Positions 8,105 through 15,827 of a stretch of DNA of 45,324 nt are shown here, in pieces. The stretch lies in contig JBJXFQ010000139.1 in the NCBI GenBank assembly GCA_046155605.1, positions 1 to 45,324 on the forward strand, given 5' to 3'. Origin of the DNA: JAEUIZ01 sp046155605. GTDB taxonomy: Bacteria; Planctomycetota; Phycisphaerae; Phycisphaerales; UBA1924. Position 1 is the stretch's first letter. Each line of letters opens with the position of its first letter. The notes beneath the pieces were generated by a model that made no database searches, was not told the origin of the DNA, and saw only the letters and a program-made list of their open reading frames with translations. Made by a program: the position numbers and the translations under genes.

Positions 8105-9447
8105 ACGGCACCGGCTGGCTGTGGATCGGGATCGGTGCGACGGGCCTTGGTGGGCTGCTTTCGACGCTGTTTCATTCGCTGAAGGACATGACGCGGACGC
8201 GGCTGGTGGAACTCTCGCAGGAGCGGGGCGGGGGCGCGGGCGAGCGACGAGTGGAGCGAATCCTCGAGGACGTGGATGGGCACCTGACCGCGGTCGCGCT
8301 GCCGAGGATCGTGTGCAATATGGTGACGGCGGTGGCGGCGGTGTTCTGGGTGGCATCGTTCTCCGACCGTGCCGCGCCGAGCGGGCTGCAGGTTCTGATC
8401 GGAGTCGCCGGTGCGTCGTTGGTGGTATGGGTGGTGGGCCTGCTGATCCCGCACAGCGTGGCGGGCTATGCGGCGGAGCGGACGGTGTACGCGTGGTCGT
8501 GGCTGATCCGGGTGTGCCACTCGTTGCAGGCACCGCTGAACAAGGTGGTGGCGTTGCTCGACGAGACGATCCGGCGGCTCGCGGGCCGCACGGACGAGAC
8601 GGAGGCCGAGCAGCGCGAGGCGGAGATCATGTCGGCGGTGGATGAGGCGCAGCACGAGGGTCAGGTCGATCAGGCCGAGCGAGACATGATCGAGGCGGTC
8701 GTGGAGTTCAGCAGCACGACGGTTCGGCAGATCATGACGCCGCGGACGGAGATCGAGGCGTTGGAGTTGACGAACAATCTGGGCGAGGTGGTGCGGTTCA
8801 TCCGGACGTGCCGTCACTCGCGCATTCCGGTGTATGAGGGCACGCTCGACACGATCGTGGGGATGTTCTATATCAAGGATCTGATGCGTTGGATGGCAGG
8901 GGACGGCCCGCGCGGCGGTGGCAAGGGCTTCGAACTGCGGACGATCCTGCGTCCGGCGTATTTCGTGCCCGAGACCAAGACGATTCGCGAGTTGCTGCAG
9001 GAGTTCGTGGACAAGAAGGTTCATATCGCGATGGTGGCGGATGAGTTTGGGGGCTCGTCGGGCCTGGTGACGCTGGAGGACATCATCGAGGAGATCGTTG
9101 GGGAGATTCAGGACGAGTATGAGGCACCGGAGGACGACGCGCCGGAGATCGTGGTGGATGAGGCGGCTCGGGCCGCCGACATCGATGCGCGGGCCTACAT
9201 CCACGATGCGAACGCGCGGCTGAAGGCGATCGGCATCGAACTGCCGGAGTCGGACGAGTACGACACGATCGCGGGGCTGGTGAGCACGGCGCTACACCGT
9301 ATTCCGGCCGCGGGCGAGACGGTGGAACTGTCCGGCGCGCTGCTGCGGGTGACGGATGCCGAGCCGACGCGTGCGACGCGGGTGCGGATCGAGGCGGTGC
9401 AACCGGAGCCGGAGCCCGCGCCGATGGAAGCGACGCCGGAGGCGTGA
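8101..9447 (+). CDS. CNNM/HlyC/CorC-type membrane protein with CBS pair
   Basis: Probable inner-membrane divalent-cation (Mg2+/Co2+) transport or homeostasis protein of 448 residues. The N-terminal half is a CNNM (DUF21) transmembrane domain with hydrophobic segments near residues 5-22, 75-95 and 100-125. A CBS-domain pair follows (about 200-335: VRQIMTPRTEIEALEL, SRIPVYEGTLDTIVGMFYIKDL, VDKKVHIAMVADEFGGSSGLVTLEDIIEEIVGEI). A CorC/HlyC C-terminal domain ends the protein (about 360-435: DEYDTIAGLVSTALHRIPAAG). The CBS pair normally binds adenine nucleotides. Translation starts at a GTG that overlaps the ybeY stop (GTGA), so expression is coupled to ybeY. An unusually acidic stretch precedes the C-terminal domain. 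Confidence 0.9.
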   Translation: MNGTGWLWIGIGATGLGGLLSTLFHSLKDMTRTRLVELSQERGGGAGERRVERILEDVDGHLTAVALPRIVCNMVTAVAAVFWVASFSDRAAPSGLQVLIGVAGASLVVWVVGLLIPHSVAGYAAERTVYAWSWLIRVCHSLQAPLNKVVALLDETIRRLAGRTDETEAEQREAEIMSAVDEAQHEGQVDQAERDMIEAVVEFSSTTVRQIMTPRTEIEALELTNNLGEVVRFIRTCRHSRIPVYEGTLDTIVGMFYIKDLMRWMAGDGPRGGGKGFELRTILRPAYFVPETKTIRELLQEFVDKKVHIAMVADEFGGSSGLVTLEDIIEEIVGEIQDEYEAPEDDAPEIVVDEAARAADIDARAYIHDANARLKAIGIELPESDEYDTIAGLVSTALHRIPAAGETVELSGALLRVTDAEPTRATRVRIEAVQPEPEPAPMEATPEA

Positions 9448-9492
9448 TCCGGGTTGTAGAGGTCTGCCGACCTGTGCGATCGTGCGACGTTC

Positions 9493-9498
9493 TACCAT
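9493..9498 (+). promoter_or_regulatory. -10-like TACCAT upstream of cysS
   Basis: TACCAT ends 6 nt before the cysS ATG and there is no Shine-Dalgarno between, the recurrent leaderless-type geometry. Confidence 0.45.
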
Positions 9499-9504
9499 CC
9501 GCCC

Positions 9505-11163
9505 ATGCCGCTGCGACTCTACAACACGCTGACGCGCCGACTGGAGGAGTTTCGCCCAGCCGACCCTTCGCGGATCACGTTTTATTCCTGCGGCCCGACG
9601 GTCTACGACGACGCGCACATCGGGAACTTCCGGTCCTTTCTCGCCGCAGATCTGCTGCGTCGCTGGCTGGAATCGCCGCTGTGCGAAGTGGCGAACGAGT
9701 CACCGGAGCAACGGGCCGAGCGCGATCGGCGCGGGCGCGAGGTGGTCCATGTGATGAACATCACGGATGTGGGGCACATGACCGACGACGCCGAGGGCGG
9801 GGAGCACGGCGAGGATCGGATGGCGATCGCGGGCCGGCGGCTGGCGGAGGCGAAGAAGGCGGGCAAGATCCCGGCGGGCGTTGAGGTCAATCCGAACGAT
9901 CCCTATCAGATCGCGCGGTTCTACGAGATGCGATTCCGCGAGGACGCGAAGCGGCTTGGGCTGAAACTGGCGATCGATGCCGAGCGCGACCCGACGCTGA
10001 TGCCGCGCGCCACGGAGAACGTGGCGGGCATGATCGCGGTGATCCGGCGACTGCTCGGCACCACGGCCCCGGACGGCCAGCCGTTCGCGTATGTCACGGG
10101 CGAGCCGGGCTTTCGCGTCGTGTATTTCCGGGTGCAGTCGATGCCGACGTATGGCCGGCTCAGCGGCAACACGCTCGACAAACTCCGCGAGGGCGAGGGC
10201 GGGCGCGTCTCGGCCCAGCACCAGCAGCAGAAAAAGCACCCGGCGGACTTTCTGCTGTGGAAGGAAGACCCGCGGCACATCATGAAGTGGGAGAGCCCGT
10301 GGGGCTGGGGCTATCCCGGCTGGCACATCGAGTGCTCGGTGATGAGCGCGAGCCGGTTGCGGGCCGCTCAGGGCCAAGGGCCGCTCTCGCCGGAGGTGCT
10401 CGCCAACCTGAGCCTTGAGAATGGCCTGCCGCTGATCGACCTGCACTCGGGGGGCGAGGACAACATCTTTCCGCATCACGAGTGCGAGATTGCACAGTCG
10501 TGCTCGGCGTTCAACCGGTCGCCGCTGGACGGGACGTATGCCGGGATGTGGTTCCACCCGCGGTTCCTGCTCGTCGAGGGCGAGAAGATGTCCAAGAGCA
10601 AGGGCAACTTTTTCACGGCGCGGGATTTGTTTGCGAAAGGCATCGAGCCCGCGGCGCTGCGGCTCGAACTCATCAAGACGCACTACCGGTCGAACGCGAA
10701 CTTCACGATGCAGGGCTTGGCGGATTCGCAGCGGACGATCGAGCGGTGGCGACGGGCGATGGCCGAGCCCGCGCGAGGCTCGGCGTCGGCGAGCGGATCG
10801 CCTGGCACCGAAGCACGCGTTGCGTTCGCTGATGCGCTCAACGACGATCTGAACATCGCCGGCGCGATTGCGGCGATCAACTCGTGGACCTCATCGGGCG
10901 AGGCCGATCCTGCGCTGCTCGCGCGATTCGACGCGGTGCTCGGCGTGCTCTCGCTCGAACGGCCTCAATCCGCTCAGACCTCGATCGGCGTCTTCATCGG
11001 CATCGACCACGACGACCGCGTCGTCTCGCTGCTCGAAGCCCGCCGCGATGCCCGCGCGGCCAAGGATTTCAGGCGTTCGGACCAGATCCGCGACGAGTTG
11101 GCCGCGCTCGGCTACGCGATCAAGGACATGGCGGGCGGCAAGGTCGAGGTTCGGCGGGCATAA
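9505..11163 (+). CDS. cysS: Cysteinyl-tRNA synthetase
   Basis: Class I aminoacyl-tRNA synthetase that charges tRNA-Cys with cysteine. The N terminus has the zinc-binding, cysteine-selective FYSCGPTVYDDAHIGN (Cys29, HIGN signature at 38-41). The middle has GWHIECSVM and HSGGEDNIFPHHECEIAQS, which supply the remaining zinc ligands. The KMSKS loop EKMSKSKGN starts at Lys361. The C-terminal anticodon-binding part ends with FRRSDQIRDELAALGYAIKD. At 552 residues it is longer than the usual 460 or so: extra residues lie after the first fold (about 60-125), and a low-complexity linker (ARGSASASGSPGT) lies near residue 425. The start at 9505 has no Shine-Dalgarno and a TACCAT box 6 nt upstream. It stands 57 nt after the CorC gene. 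Confidence 0.97.
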   Translation: MPLRLYNTLTRRLEEFRPADPSRITFYSCGPTVYDDAHIGNFRSFLAADLLRRWLESPLCEVANESPEQRAERDRRGREVVHVMNITDVGHMTDDAEGGEHGEDRMAIAGRRLAEAKKAGKIPAGVEVNPNDPYQIARFYEMRFREDAKRLGLKLAIDAERDPTLMPRATENVAGMIAVIRRLLGTTAPDGQPFAYVTGEPGFRVVYFRVQSMPTYGRLSGNTLDKLREGEGGRVSAQHQQQKKHPADFLLWKEDPRHIMKWESPWGWGYPGWHIECSVMSASRLRAAQGQGPLSPEVLANLSLENGLPLIDLHSGGEDNIFPHHECEIAQSCSAFNRSPLDGTYAGMWFHPRFLLVEGEKMSKSKGNFFTARDLFAKGIEPAALRLELIKTHYRSNANFTMQGLADSQRTIERWRRAMAEPARGSASASGSPGTEARVAFADALNDDLNIAGAIAAINSWTSSGEADPALLARFDAVLGVLSLERPQSAQTSIGVFIGIDHDDRVVSLLEARRDARAAKDFRRSDQIRDELAALGYAIKDMAGGKVEVRRA

Positions 11164-11170
11164 TGCACGG

Positions 11171-11226
11171 ACAGGCGGGATGCGTGGGTGATAAGGAATG
11201 CGCGCACAGGCGGGACGCTTGTGCCA
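11171..11226. repeat. Two copies of an ACAGGCGGGAYGC dispersed repeat
   Basis: ACAGGCGGGATGC at 11171-11183 and ACAGGCGGGACGC at 11206-11218 lie in the cysS-lptF gap. The second continues as an imperfect palindrome, CACAGGC-GGGAC-GCTTGTG, ending in CCAC at 11226. A third copy of the 13-mer occurs inside mnmE at 30021-30033. Identical cores at unlinked sites indicate a dispersed element. Confidence 0.65.
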
Positions 11227-11306
11227 CAACGGCACGGAGATAGGCCACGAGACATCCCTGGACCATCTGGCGCTACACGCTCGCCGACTTCTGGCGGCTG
11301 ATCCTG

Positions 11307-12911
11307 ATGACGAGCCTGGTGCTCGTGGTGGTGGTCTCGTTCGCGGCGGCGGTGCGGTACGCGGCGGAAGGTCGGCTAGGCCCACAAGAGACGCTCCGCG
11401 TGATGCTGCTGGCGATCCCGCCGATGCTGCAGTACGCGATGCCATTTGCCGCGGGCTTTGCGGCGACGCTGTGCTACCACCGGATGTCGCAGGACAATGA
11501 GTTGACGGCGGCGGCGGCGGGCGGACTGGGCCATGTGAGGCTGCTCGCGCCGGCGATCGGGAGCGGGCTGGTGCTCAGCGTCGTGATGATGTTTTTCGTC
11601 GGCGAGGTGGTGCCGGTCTTCTTCCGCAAGATGGAGCAGGCGGTCACCAAGGACGCGACGAAGATGGTGGTGAACACGATCGGGGCGGGCCAGCCGCTCG
11701 ATCTTGGAGATCGGCTGGTGTACGCCGACAGCGTGCGGTCGCTGGGCGCGGATCCCGAGGTGGGCGCGTATGACCGGCTGGTGCTGACGGGCGTGGCGGT
11801 CATCGACCTTGACCGCGAGGGACAGGTTCTCGGCGAGAGTTTCGCGTCGCGGGCATGGGTGTGGTTCATCGCGACGGGCGGCCCCGATGCCGCCCGCACG
11901 GGGAACACCACGGTCTCGGTCCGCCTCGAAGACGCGAAGGGCACACGCCCGGGCCGCGGATTCGGCGAGATGGGATCGTTCGCGTTCTCGCAGGTGATTC
12001 CGGGCCTGTTCCGCGACGATCCGAAGCACCTGACGGCACGGCAACTGCGCGAACTTCCCGATCATCCGGAGCGGCTGAACATCATCGACGTCCGGCGGCG
12101 CGACCTGGCCGTACATATCGCCGAGCGGCACGCGACGCGCAACATCGATGCGGCGCTGCGGAATCAAGGCCGCGTCAAACTCGCGGACGAGGCGGGGCGC
12201 ACGTTCGTCATCGAGGCGCGCGGGATCGAGTGGCGTTCCAAGGACTTCCGCTGGGAACTGCTGCACGGCCCGGTGCCGATTGCGGTCGAGATGCTCGGGG
12301 CGGGCGGAGGCCAGGCCGACCGAGTCCGCTTTCTCGCCAAATCCGGGGGACTGCGCAGCGACATCGGGCGCGACGCGGGCACGCGGACGCTCACCCTTGC
12401 GCTGCAGATGGAAGAGGTCAACGCCCAGGCGCGGCCCGATGAGCCGATGGGCACGCACCCGAGGCTGAGTTACGTTGGCCTCATCCCCGCGAACAACCCG
12501 CTCCCCGACCTGATCGCCATGAACTGCTACGAACTGCTCGCCGAGCGTGCCAAACTCGTCGAGCATGGGGATGACCCGTTCACCGCCGCGCCGGCCGAGG
12601 ACCTTGCACGCCGCCTCGTGCTGCTCGAGCGTGAGGTGGTGAGCAAGCGGCACGAGCGTGCCGCCCTCTCGTGGTCGTGCCTGGTCATGGTCGTGGCGGG
12701 GGCACTGACCGCGATGCGGTTGGGCACCGTGCTGCCGTTGACGGTCTATCTCTGGAGTTTCTTCCCCGCGCTGGCGGCGTTTGTGACGATCAGCGCGGGT
12801 CAGCAGGTCACGCACAAGATCGGTCTGGGCGGGCTCGCCGTGCTCTGGGGCGGGATCGCCGTGCTCGCGGCTTACTGCGCCGGTGTCTACGTCTTCGTAC
12901 GAAGGCACTGA
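11307..12911 (+). CDS. lptF: LptF/LptG-family (YjgP/YjgQ) permease, start uncertain
   Basis: Inner-membrane permease subunit of the LPS transport ABC system (with LptB), which moves LPS from inner membrane to periplasmic bridge. The N-terminal block holds paired transmembrane helices (SLVLVVVVSFAAAV; ETLRVMLLAIPPMLQYAMPF) with the family-typical MSQDNELTAAAAGG. A long periplasmic beta-jellyroll region runs from about 90 to 420. C-terminal helices follow (LSWSCLVMVVAGALTAMRLG; GLAVLWGGIAVLAAYCAG). At 534 residues the periplasmic part is larger than in E. coli LptF (366). The frame continues upstream as PWTIWRYTLADFWRLIL, which looks like the genuine family N terminus, but no ATG, GTG or TTG exists between the in-frame TAG at 11241 and 11307. 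Either a non-standard start is used or the start was lost. The partner-type gene is at 18070-19179. Confidence 0.85.
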   Translation: MTSLVLVVVVSFAAAVRYAAEGRLGPQETLRVMLLAIPPMLQYAMPFAAGFAATLCYHRMSQDNELTAAAAGGLGHVRLLAPAIGSGLVLSVVMMFFVGEVVPVFFRKMEQAVTKDATKMVVNTIGAGQPLDLGDRLVYADSVRSLGADPEVGAYDRLVLTGVAVIDLDREGQVLGESFASRAWVWFIATGGPDAARTGNTTVSVRLEDAKGTRPGRGFGEMGSFAFSQVIPGLFRDDPKHLTARQLRELPDHPERLNIIDVRRRDLAVHIAERHATRNIDAALRNQGRVKLADEAGRTFVIEARGIEWRSKDFRWELLHGPVPIAVEMLGAGGGQADRVRFLAKSGGLRSDIGRDAGTRTLTLALQMEEVNAQARPDEPMGTHPRLSYVGLIPANNPLPDLIAMNCYELLAERAKLVEHGDDPFTAAPAEDLARRLVLLEREVVSKRHERAALSWSCLVMVVAGALTAMRLGTVLPLTVYLWSFFPALAAFVTISAGQQVTHKIGLGGLAVLWGGIAVLAAYCAGVYVFVRRH

Positions 12912-12969
12912 CTCATTGACGCCGAGAATGGGTGAGGCTTTGGAGAGCGAATCCTGGGGGTCGATGAGC

Positions 12970-12985
12970 GCGAGCCTTCGCTCGC
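12970..12985. repeat. Short hairpin in the gap between convergent genes
   Basis: GCGAGC (12970-12975) and GCTCGC (12980-12985) form a perfect 6-bp stem with a CTTC loop. No T-run follows. The surrounding gap, 12912-13037, has low-complexity GCTCGC/GCTCAG repeats and looks like repeat-derived DNA; I see no gene in it. Confidence 0.4.
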
Positions 12986-13037
12986 AGACTCGCTCAGACT
13001 CAGCGTCGGCGATCGCATGCTGACCACCAGTGGGGGC

Positions 13038-13388
13038 TCACGCTTCCCACGCCGCGCCGACGAACTCGCAACGTCCTCCGGGCATGTTTGCGGCGGTGCA
13101 GCGGGCGTAGAGGGCGTGCAGTCCGCCGTCGCGGCTCTCGCGCAGCGTTGCATGGATGACGCAGGGAGCGTCGATGTGCAGGAGGTCGCCGTCGCGCGTC
13201 CACGTCGCGTCGCCCGTGGCCAGCGCGCTCTCCGCGCCATCGACGACCATCGTCGCGCGGGCTGTGCCATCGACACGCACGACGATCGTGGCGTCGCGCT
13301 TTGCGCCAAGGGCTGCCGGCGCGACGCGCCAGCGGAACGCGATCACGTCCGCCGAGACGATGCGGGGCTGTCGCGTGGTGGCGGTCAT
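13038..13388 (-). CDS. Small unknown protein coupled to a GbsR/MarR-type regulator
   Basis: A 116-residue soluble protein that I do not recognise. It is rich in short beta-strand-like segments (DVIAFRWRVAP, DATIVVRVDGTARATMVVDG, DATWTRDGDLLHIDAP) and has two Cys near the C terminus (ARCTAANMPGGRCEFVG). No signal peptide or membrane segment is seen. Its ATG overlaps the TGA of the upstream regulator gene (ATGA, 13385-13388), so it is translated as the second gene of a two-gene operon and may act with, or be controlled by, that regulator. The stop codon lies at the border of repeat-like DNA (12960-13050), so the C-terminal end may have been altered. It is likely a real gene because of the coupling and coding pattern. 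Confidence 0.6.
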   Translation of the reverse strand: MTATTRQPRIVSADVIAFRWRVAPAALGAKRDATIVVRVDGTARATMVVDGAESALATGDATWTRDGDLLHIDAPCVIHATLRESRDGGLHALYARCTAANMPGGRCEFVGAAWEA

Positions 13389-13987
13389 GCCGGGCGCACC
13401 TTGGTGAGGACGCTGGCGGCCAATCGCAGCCCACGGCCGGCGGGGCTCACGAATCGCTCGCTGAGCGCCTCCATTGTGCGGAAGAGGTCGAGCATGTCAT
13501 CGAGGCGTCGGTTGTGCTCGACGAGCGCCCGCCGCGCCTCGGCCGAGACCGCCCGCGCGTCCTTTCGCTCGAGGGCCGTAAGGTCGCGGACCTCGTAGAG
13601 CGTGGCGAGCACCGGGTCCATCTCGCGCTTCATGCGCTCGCGCACGATCGCCCGCACCATCGCCCAGACGTCGCCTTCGGCCTGGAAGTACTCCTTGCGG
13701 TCGCCGCGCCGCAGCGTCCGCGCGACCAGCCCCCAATCGACCAGCGACCGCAGTGACATCGACGTGTTGCCGCGGCTGATGCGCAGCCGATCCATGATCT
13801 CGTCGGCGTTGAGCGGCTCGCCGGTGATATAGAGGAGCGCGTGGACCTCGGCCATCGTGCGGCTCACGCCCCAGGCCGCGCCCATCTGGCCCCAGGCCGA
13901 GATGAAGCGATCCTGTGCCTCGGCCAGCGCGATCGGAGACTTGCCCTCGGCTGCATTGCTTTCGGCGTTTTTCGTGCGTGCGGCCAT
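13385..13987 (-). CDS. GbsR/MarR-family transcriptional regulator
   Basis: DNA-binding regulator of 200 residues. The N-terminal half contains a winged helix-turn-helix: MAEVHALLYITGEPLNADEIMDRLRISRGNTSMSLRSLVDWGLV (about residues 45-88), with wing RTLRRGDRKEYFQA. This pattern (WGVSRTMAEVHALLY, RISRGNxSMSLRxL) is typical of GbsR-type MarR relatives, which in Bacillus sense choline and control glycine betaine synthesis. The C-terminal half is a helical, probably dimerising region (ALERKDARAVSAEARRALVEHNRRLDDMLDLFRTMEAL). No betaine or osmoprotectant gene is visible nearby, so the ligand is unknown. The start at 13987 has a GATAAT box 5 nt upstream and no Shine-Dalgarno. The following small gene overlaps by 4 nt. 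Confidence 0.85.
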   Translation of the reverse strand: MAARTKNAESNAAEGKSPIALAEAQDRFISAWGQMGAAWGVSRTMAEVHALLYITGEPLNADEIMDRLRISRGNTSMSLRSLVDWGLVARTLRRGDRKEYFQAEGDVWAMVRAIVRERMKREMDPVLATLYEVRDLTALERKDARAVSAEARRALVEHNRRLDDMLDLFRTMEALSERFVSPAGRGLRLAASVLTKVRPA

Positions 13988-13992
13988 GCCGG

Positions 13993-13998
13993 ATTATC
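13993..13998 (-). promoter_or_regulatory. -10-like GATAAT upstream of the GbsR-type gene
   Basis: On the minus strand GATAAT (5 of 6 to TATAAT) ends 5 nt before the ATG at 13987. No Shine-Dalgarno is present. Confidence 0.45.
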
Positions 13999-14070
13999 GC
14001 GCGCAACGGCCAGCGCGTCAACTGGACGTTCAGAAACCATTGAAAGTCCACGGAGCCGTGACGAGGCACT

Positions 14071-15366
14071 CTACCGGCTCTTGGCCGCCGGTTCGCCCGC
14101 CATGCGCGTCCGGACGCTGTCGAGGACGTTCATGAAGTTGATGTACGAGTCGTACGGCGAGTCGTAGGGCGAGAAGTATTTGTGGACGTCGCCGTCGGCC
14201 CAGAACTTCGTACACATGTAGTAGAAGTGGTCGCTCGTCGTGAGTTTGCGCCAGTCCTCGAGGAGGTGCCGGGCGTCCTCGGCCTCTTCCGCGTCGCCCG
14301 CCTGCTCCGCTCGCGACAGTTTGTGCTTGATCCCGCGCTCCAGGCGATAGCACTCCTCGAGCGCGTTGGTCTGCATCGCGTTGCCCCGCCACGCCGTCAG
14401 GTCGCGCTCGGTGTCGGCCCAGGAGATGAACTGCGGCACGTCGTACTCGCCCACCGCGTCGAACTGCTCCAGCGCCATCGACGGCGTGATGAAGTGGTTG
14501 TGACCGGGGTTCACGTCGAACACTTTCTCCGGCATCGCCTCGAGGAAGCTGAAAATCCCCGTGTCCGCCCACTGGTGCTCGCCGAAGGTTTCATAGTCCA
14601 TGAACAGGTTGCAGAGGAACCCGTCGCCGTTGATCTGGTTCACCCACTTGGCGAATTTTTCGGCGGAGAGCGGCCACTCCGACCATCCGCGGTTCGAGAA
14701 GCGGAACGCGATGTCGTCCGACAGCCGATAGTTTTTCAGCAGCAGCCCGAACGGCCGTCCGCCCGCGCCCGTGAGCGGCTTGCCGCCCTCACCCGGCGGT
14801 CGATAGACGTAGTTCGGCGAGCGATAGCCCAGGAGCCGATCCGCGCCCTCGCAGATGCAGCCGGCGAAGCGCGGCTTGCCGCGATCGTCCTTCTGCTTGG
14901 CGAGAAACCGCGACAGGTCGTTGTGATAGATGAGTTCTGTGTTGCGGAAGACGCGCGGGGTCTGTCCGAAGAGTTCGCGGACCCGTGCCGTGTGCCGATC
15001 GACCTGCTCGAGGAACTCCGGCGGCGAGTAGAGGAACGAGAGCGAGTGGTGGTAGGTCTCGGCGAGGAACTCGCAGCACCCGGAATCGGCGAGCGCCTTG
15101 AAGAGGTCGAGCACGTCGGGGCAGAACTCCTCCATCTGATCGAGGGCGACGCCGGTGATCGCGTAGGAGACGCGGAAGTTGCCCTTGTGGCGTCGGACGA
15201 GGTCGAGCATCAGTTTCGTCGTGGGCCGGTAGCACTTGTCGGCGACCTTGCGTGCGATCGCGCCGTTCTTCTCGGTGTCGAAGTAGAACGGGTGCGAGTC
15301 GAAGACCGAATAGCGCTTGAGGCGGAACGGCTGATGGACCTGGAAATAGAAGACGACTGAGGCCAT
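14071..15366 (-). CDS. Glycoside hydrolase family 57 (alpha-amylase type)
   Basis: Retaining hydrolase acting on alpha-glucans (starch or glycogen), without a signal peptide and so probably cytoplasmic. The 431 residues show the GH57 (beta/alpha)7-barrel signatures in order: FYFQVHQPFRL (HQP, residue 11 on), GNFRVSYAITG, CCEFLAETYHHSLSFL, FRNTELIYHNDL with the expected nucleophile Glu144, and LFMDYETFGEHQW with the expected acid/base Asp257. A helical C-terminal part ends with YDSPYDSYINFMNVL, typical of this subgroup. The length fits the short archaeal/bacterial alpha-amylase-like GH57 branch. A TACGAT box 6 nt before the ATG suggests its own leaderless promoter, although the winged-helix gene just upstream ends only 24 nt away. 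No other glycogen gene is nearby. Confidence 0.93.
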   Translation of the reverse strand: MASVVFYFQVHQPFRLKRYSVFDSHPFYFDTEKNGAIARKVADKCYRPTTKLMLDLVRRHKGNFRVSYAITGVALDQMEEFCPDVLDLFKALADSGCCEFLAETYHHSLSFLYSPPEFLEQVDRHTARVRELFGQTPRVFRNTELIYHNDLSRFLAKQKDDRGKPRFAGCICEGADRLLGYRSPNYVYRPPGEGGKPLTGAGGRPFGLLLKNYRLSDDIAFRFSNRGWSEWPLSAEKFAKWVNQINGDGFLCNLFMDYETFGEHQWADTGIFSFLEAMPEKVFDVNPGHNHFITPSMALEQFDAVGEYDVPQFISWADTERDLTAWRGNAMQTNALEECYRLERGIKHKLSRAEQAGDAEEAEDARHLLEDWRKLTTSDHFYYMCTKFWADGDVHKYFSPYDSPYDSYINFMNVLDSVRTRMAGEPAAKSR

Positions 15367-15372
15367 GCCCCG

Positions 15373-15378
15373 ATCGTA
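15373..15378 (-). promoter_or_regulatory. -10-like TACGAT upstream of the GH57 gene
   Basis: On the minus strand TACGAT ends 6 nt before the ATG at 15366, in the 24-nt gap after the preceding gene. Confidence 0.4.
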
Positions 15379-15390
15379 CCTCCGAGAACC

Positions 15391-15723
15391 TCAGTCCGCG
15401 TGCTCATTCGCGAACATCTCGCCGCTCGGTGTGAGCACGAAGTGCCCGTCCGAACGCTGCCACACCAGTTCGGCCTCGCACAAGCGGTCGAGATGCTCCC
15501 GAACTCGCCACTCGTCGCGTTGGACGGCCTTCGAGATCGCGTCCAGCGTGGCACCCTTTCCGTTGACATGGAGCAAGTGCTCGATCACTCGGCCCACGGG
15601 CGAGTCCGAGAGACGCGATTGTCTGACGACAAACGGCACCGCCGGTGCGGCCGCGCCCATGCCATTGGATGCGGGTTCATCGGCCCACGATCCAGTTCCT
15701 GCGCTGTACGTCGACTCAGCCAT
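15391..15723 (-). CDS. Small winged-helix protein, probable regulator
   Basis: A 110-residue protein not assigned to a named family. After a low-complexity N-terminal segment (residues 1-35) comes a compact winged-helix pattern: SPVGRVIEHLLHVNGKGATLDAISKAVQRDEWRVREHLDRLCEAELVWQRSDGHFVLTPSG. That is three helices followed by a two-strand wing, like MarR/ArsR or DprA-type wHTH domains. No ligand-binding domain is attached. A promoter with TTGCGT, 17 nt and TATGAT lies about 55 nt upstream. The next gene on the strand is the GH57 amylase 24 nt downstream, so it may regulate or be co-transcribed with that gene. The wHTH reading is a pattern-based inference. Confidence 0.65.
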   Translation of the reverse strand: MAESTYSAGTGSWADEPASNGMGAAAPAVPFVVRQSRLSDSPVGRVIEHLLHVNGKGATLDAISKAVQRDEWRVREHLDRLCEAELVWQRSDGHFVLTPSGEMFANEHAD

Positions 15724-15779
15724 TCAGCGATTCCGCCCCCGAATCAACTTCTTTACTCTCCCAACTCTCATCGGCTGGA

Positions 15780-15808
15780 ATCATAGCCCGGCTCGTGCAA
15801 TGACGCAA
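15780..15808 (-). promoter_or_regulatory. Promoter with -35 TTGCGT and -10 TATGAT for the winged-helix gene
   Basis: On the minus strand TTGCGT (15808-15803) and TATGAT (15785-15780) are 17 nt apart, the best sigma-70-like match in the window. The start codon is at 15723, giving a leader of about 50 nt with a G-rich ribosome-binding site. Confidence 0.55.
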
Positions 15809-15827
15809 ACGCTTGTGTCTGCGCAGT

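Noticed and set aside
12912..13037. Rho-independent terminator between lptF and the convergent gene
   Set aside because: The 6-bp GCGAGC/GCTCGC hairpin has no T-run on either strand, so it is recorded only as a hairpin in repeat-like DNA.
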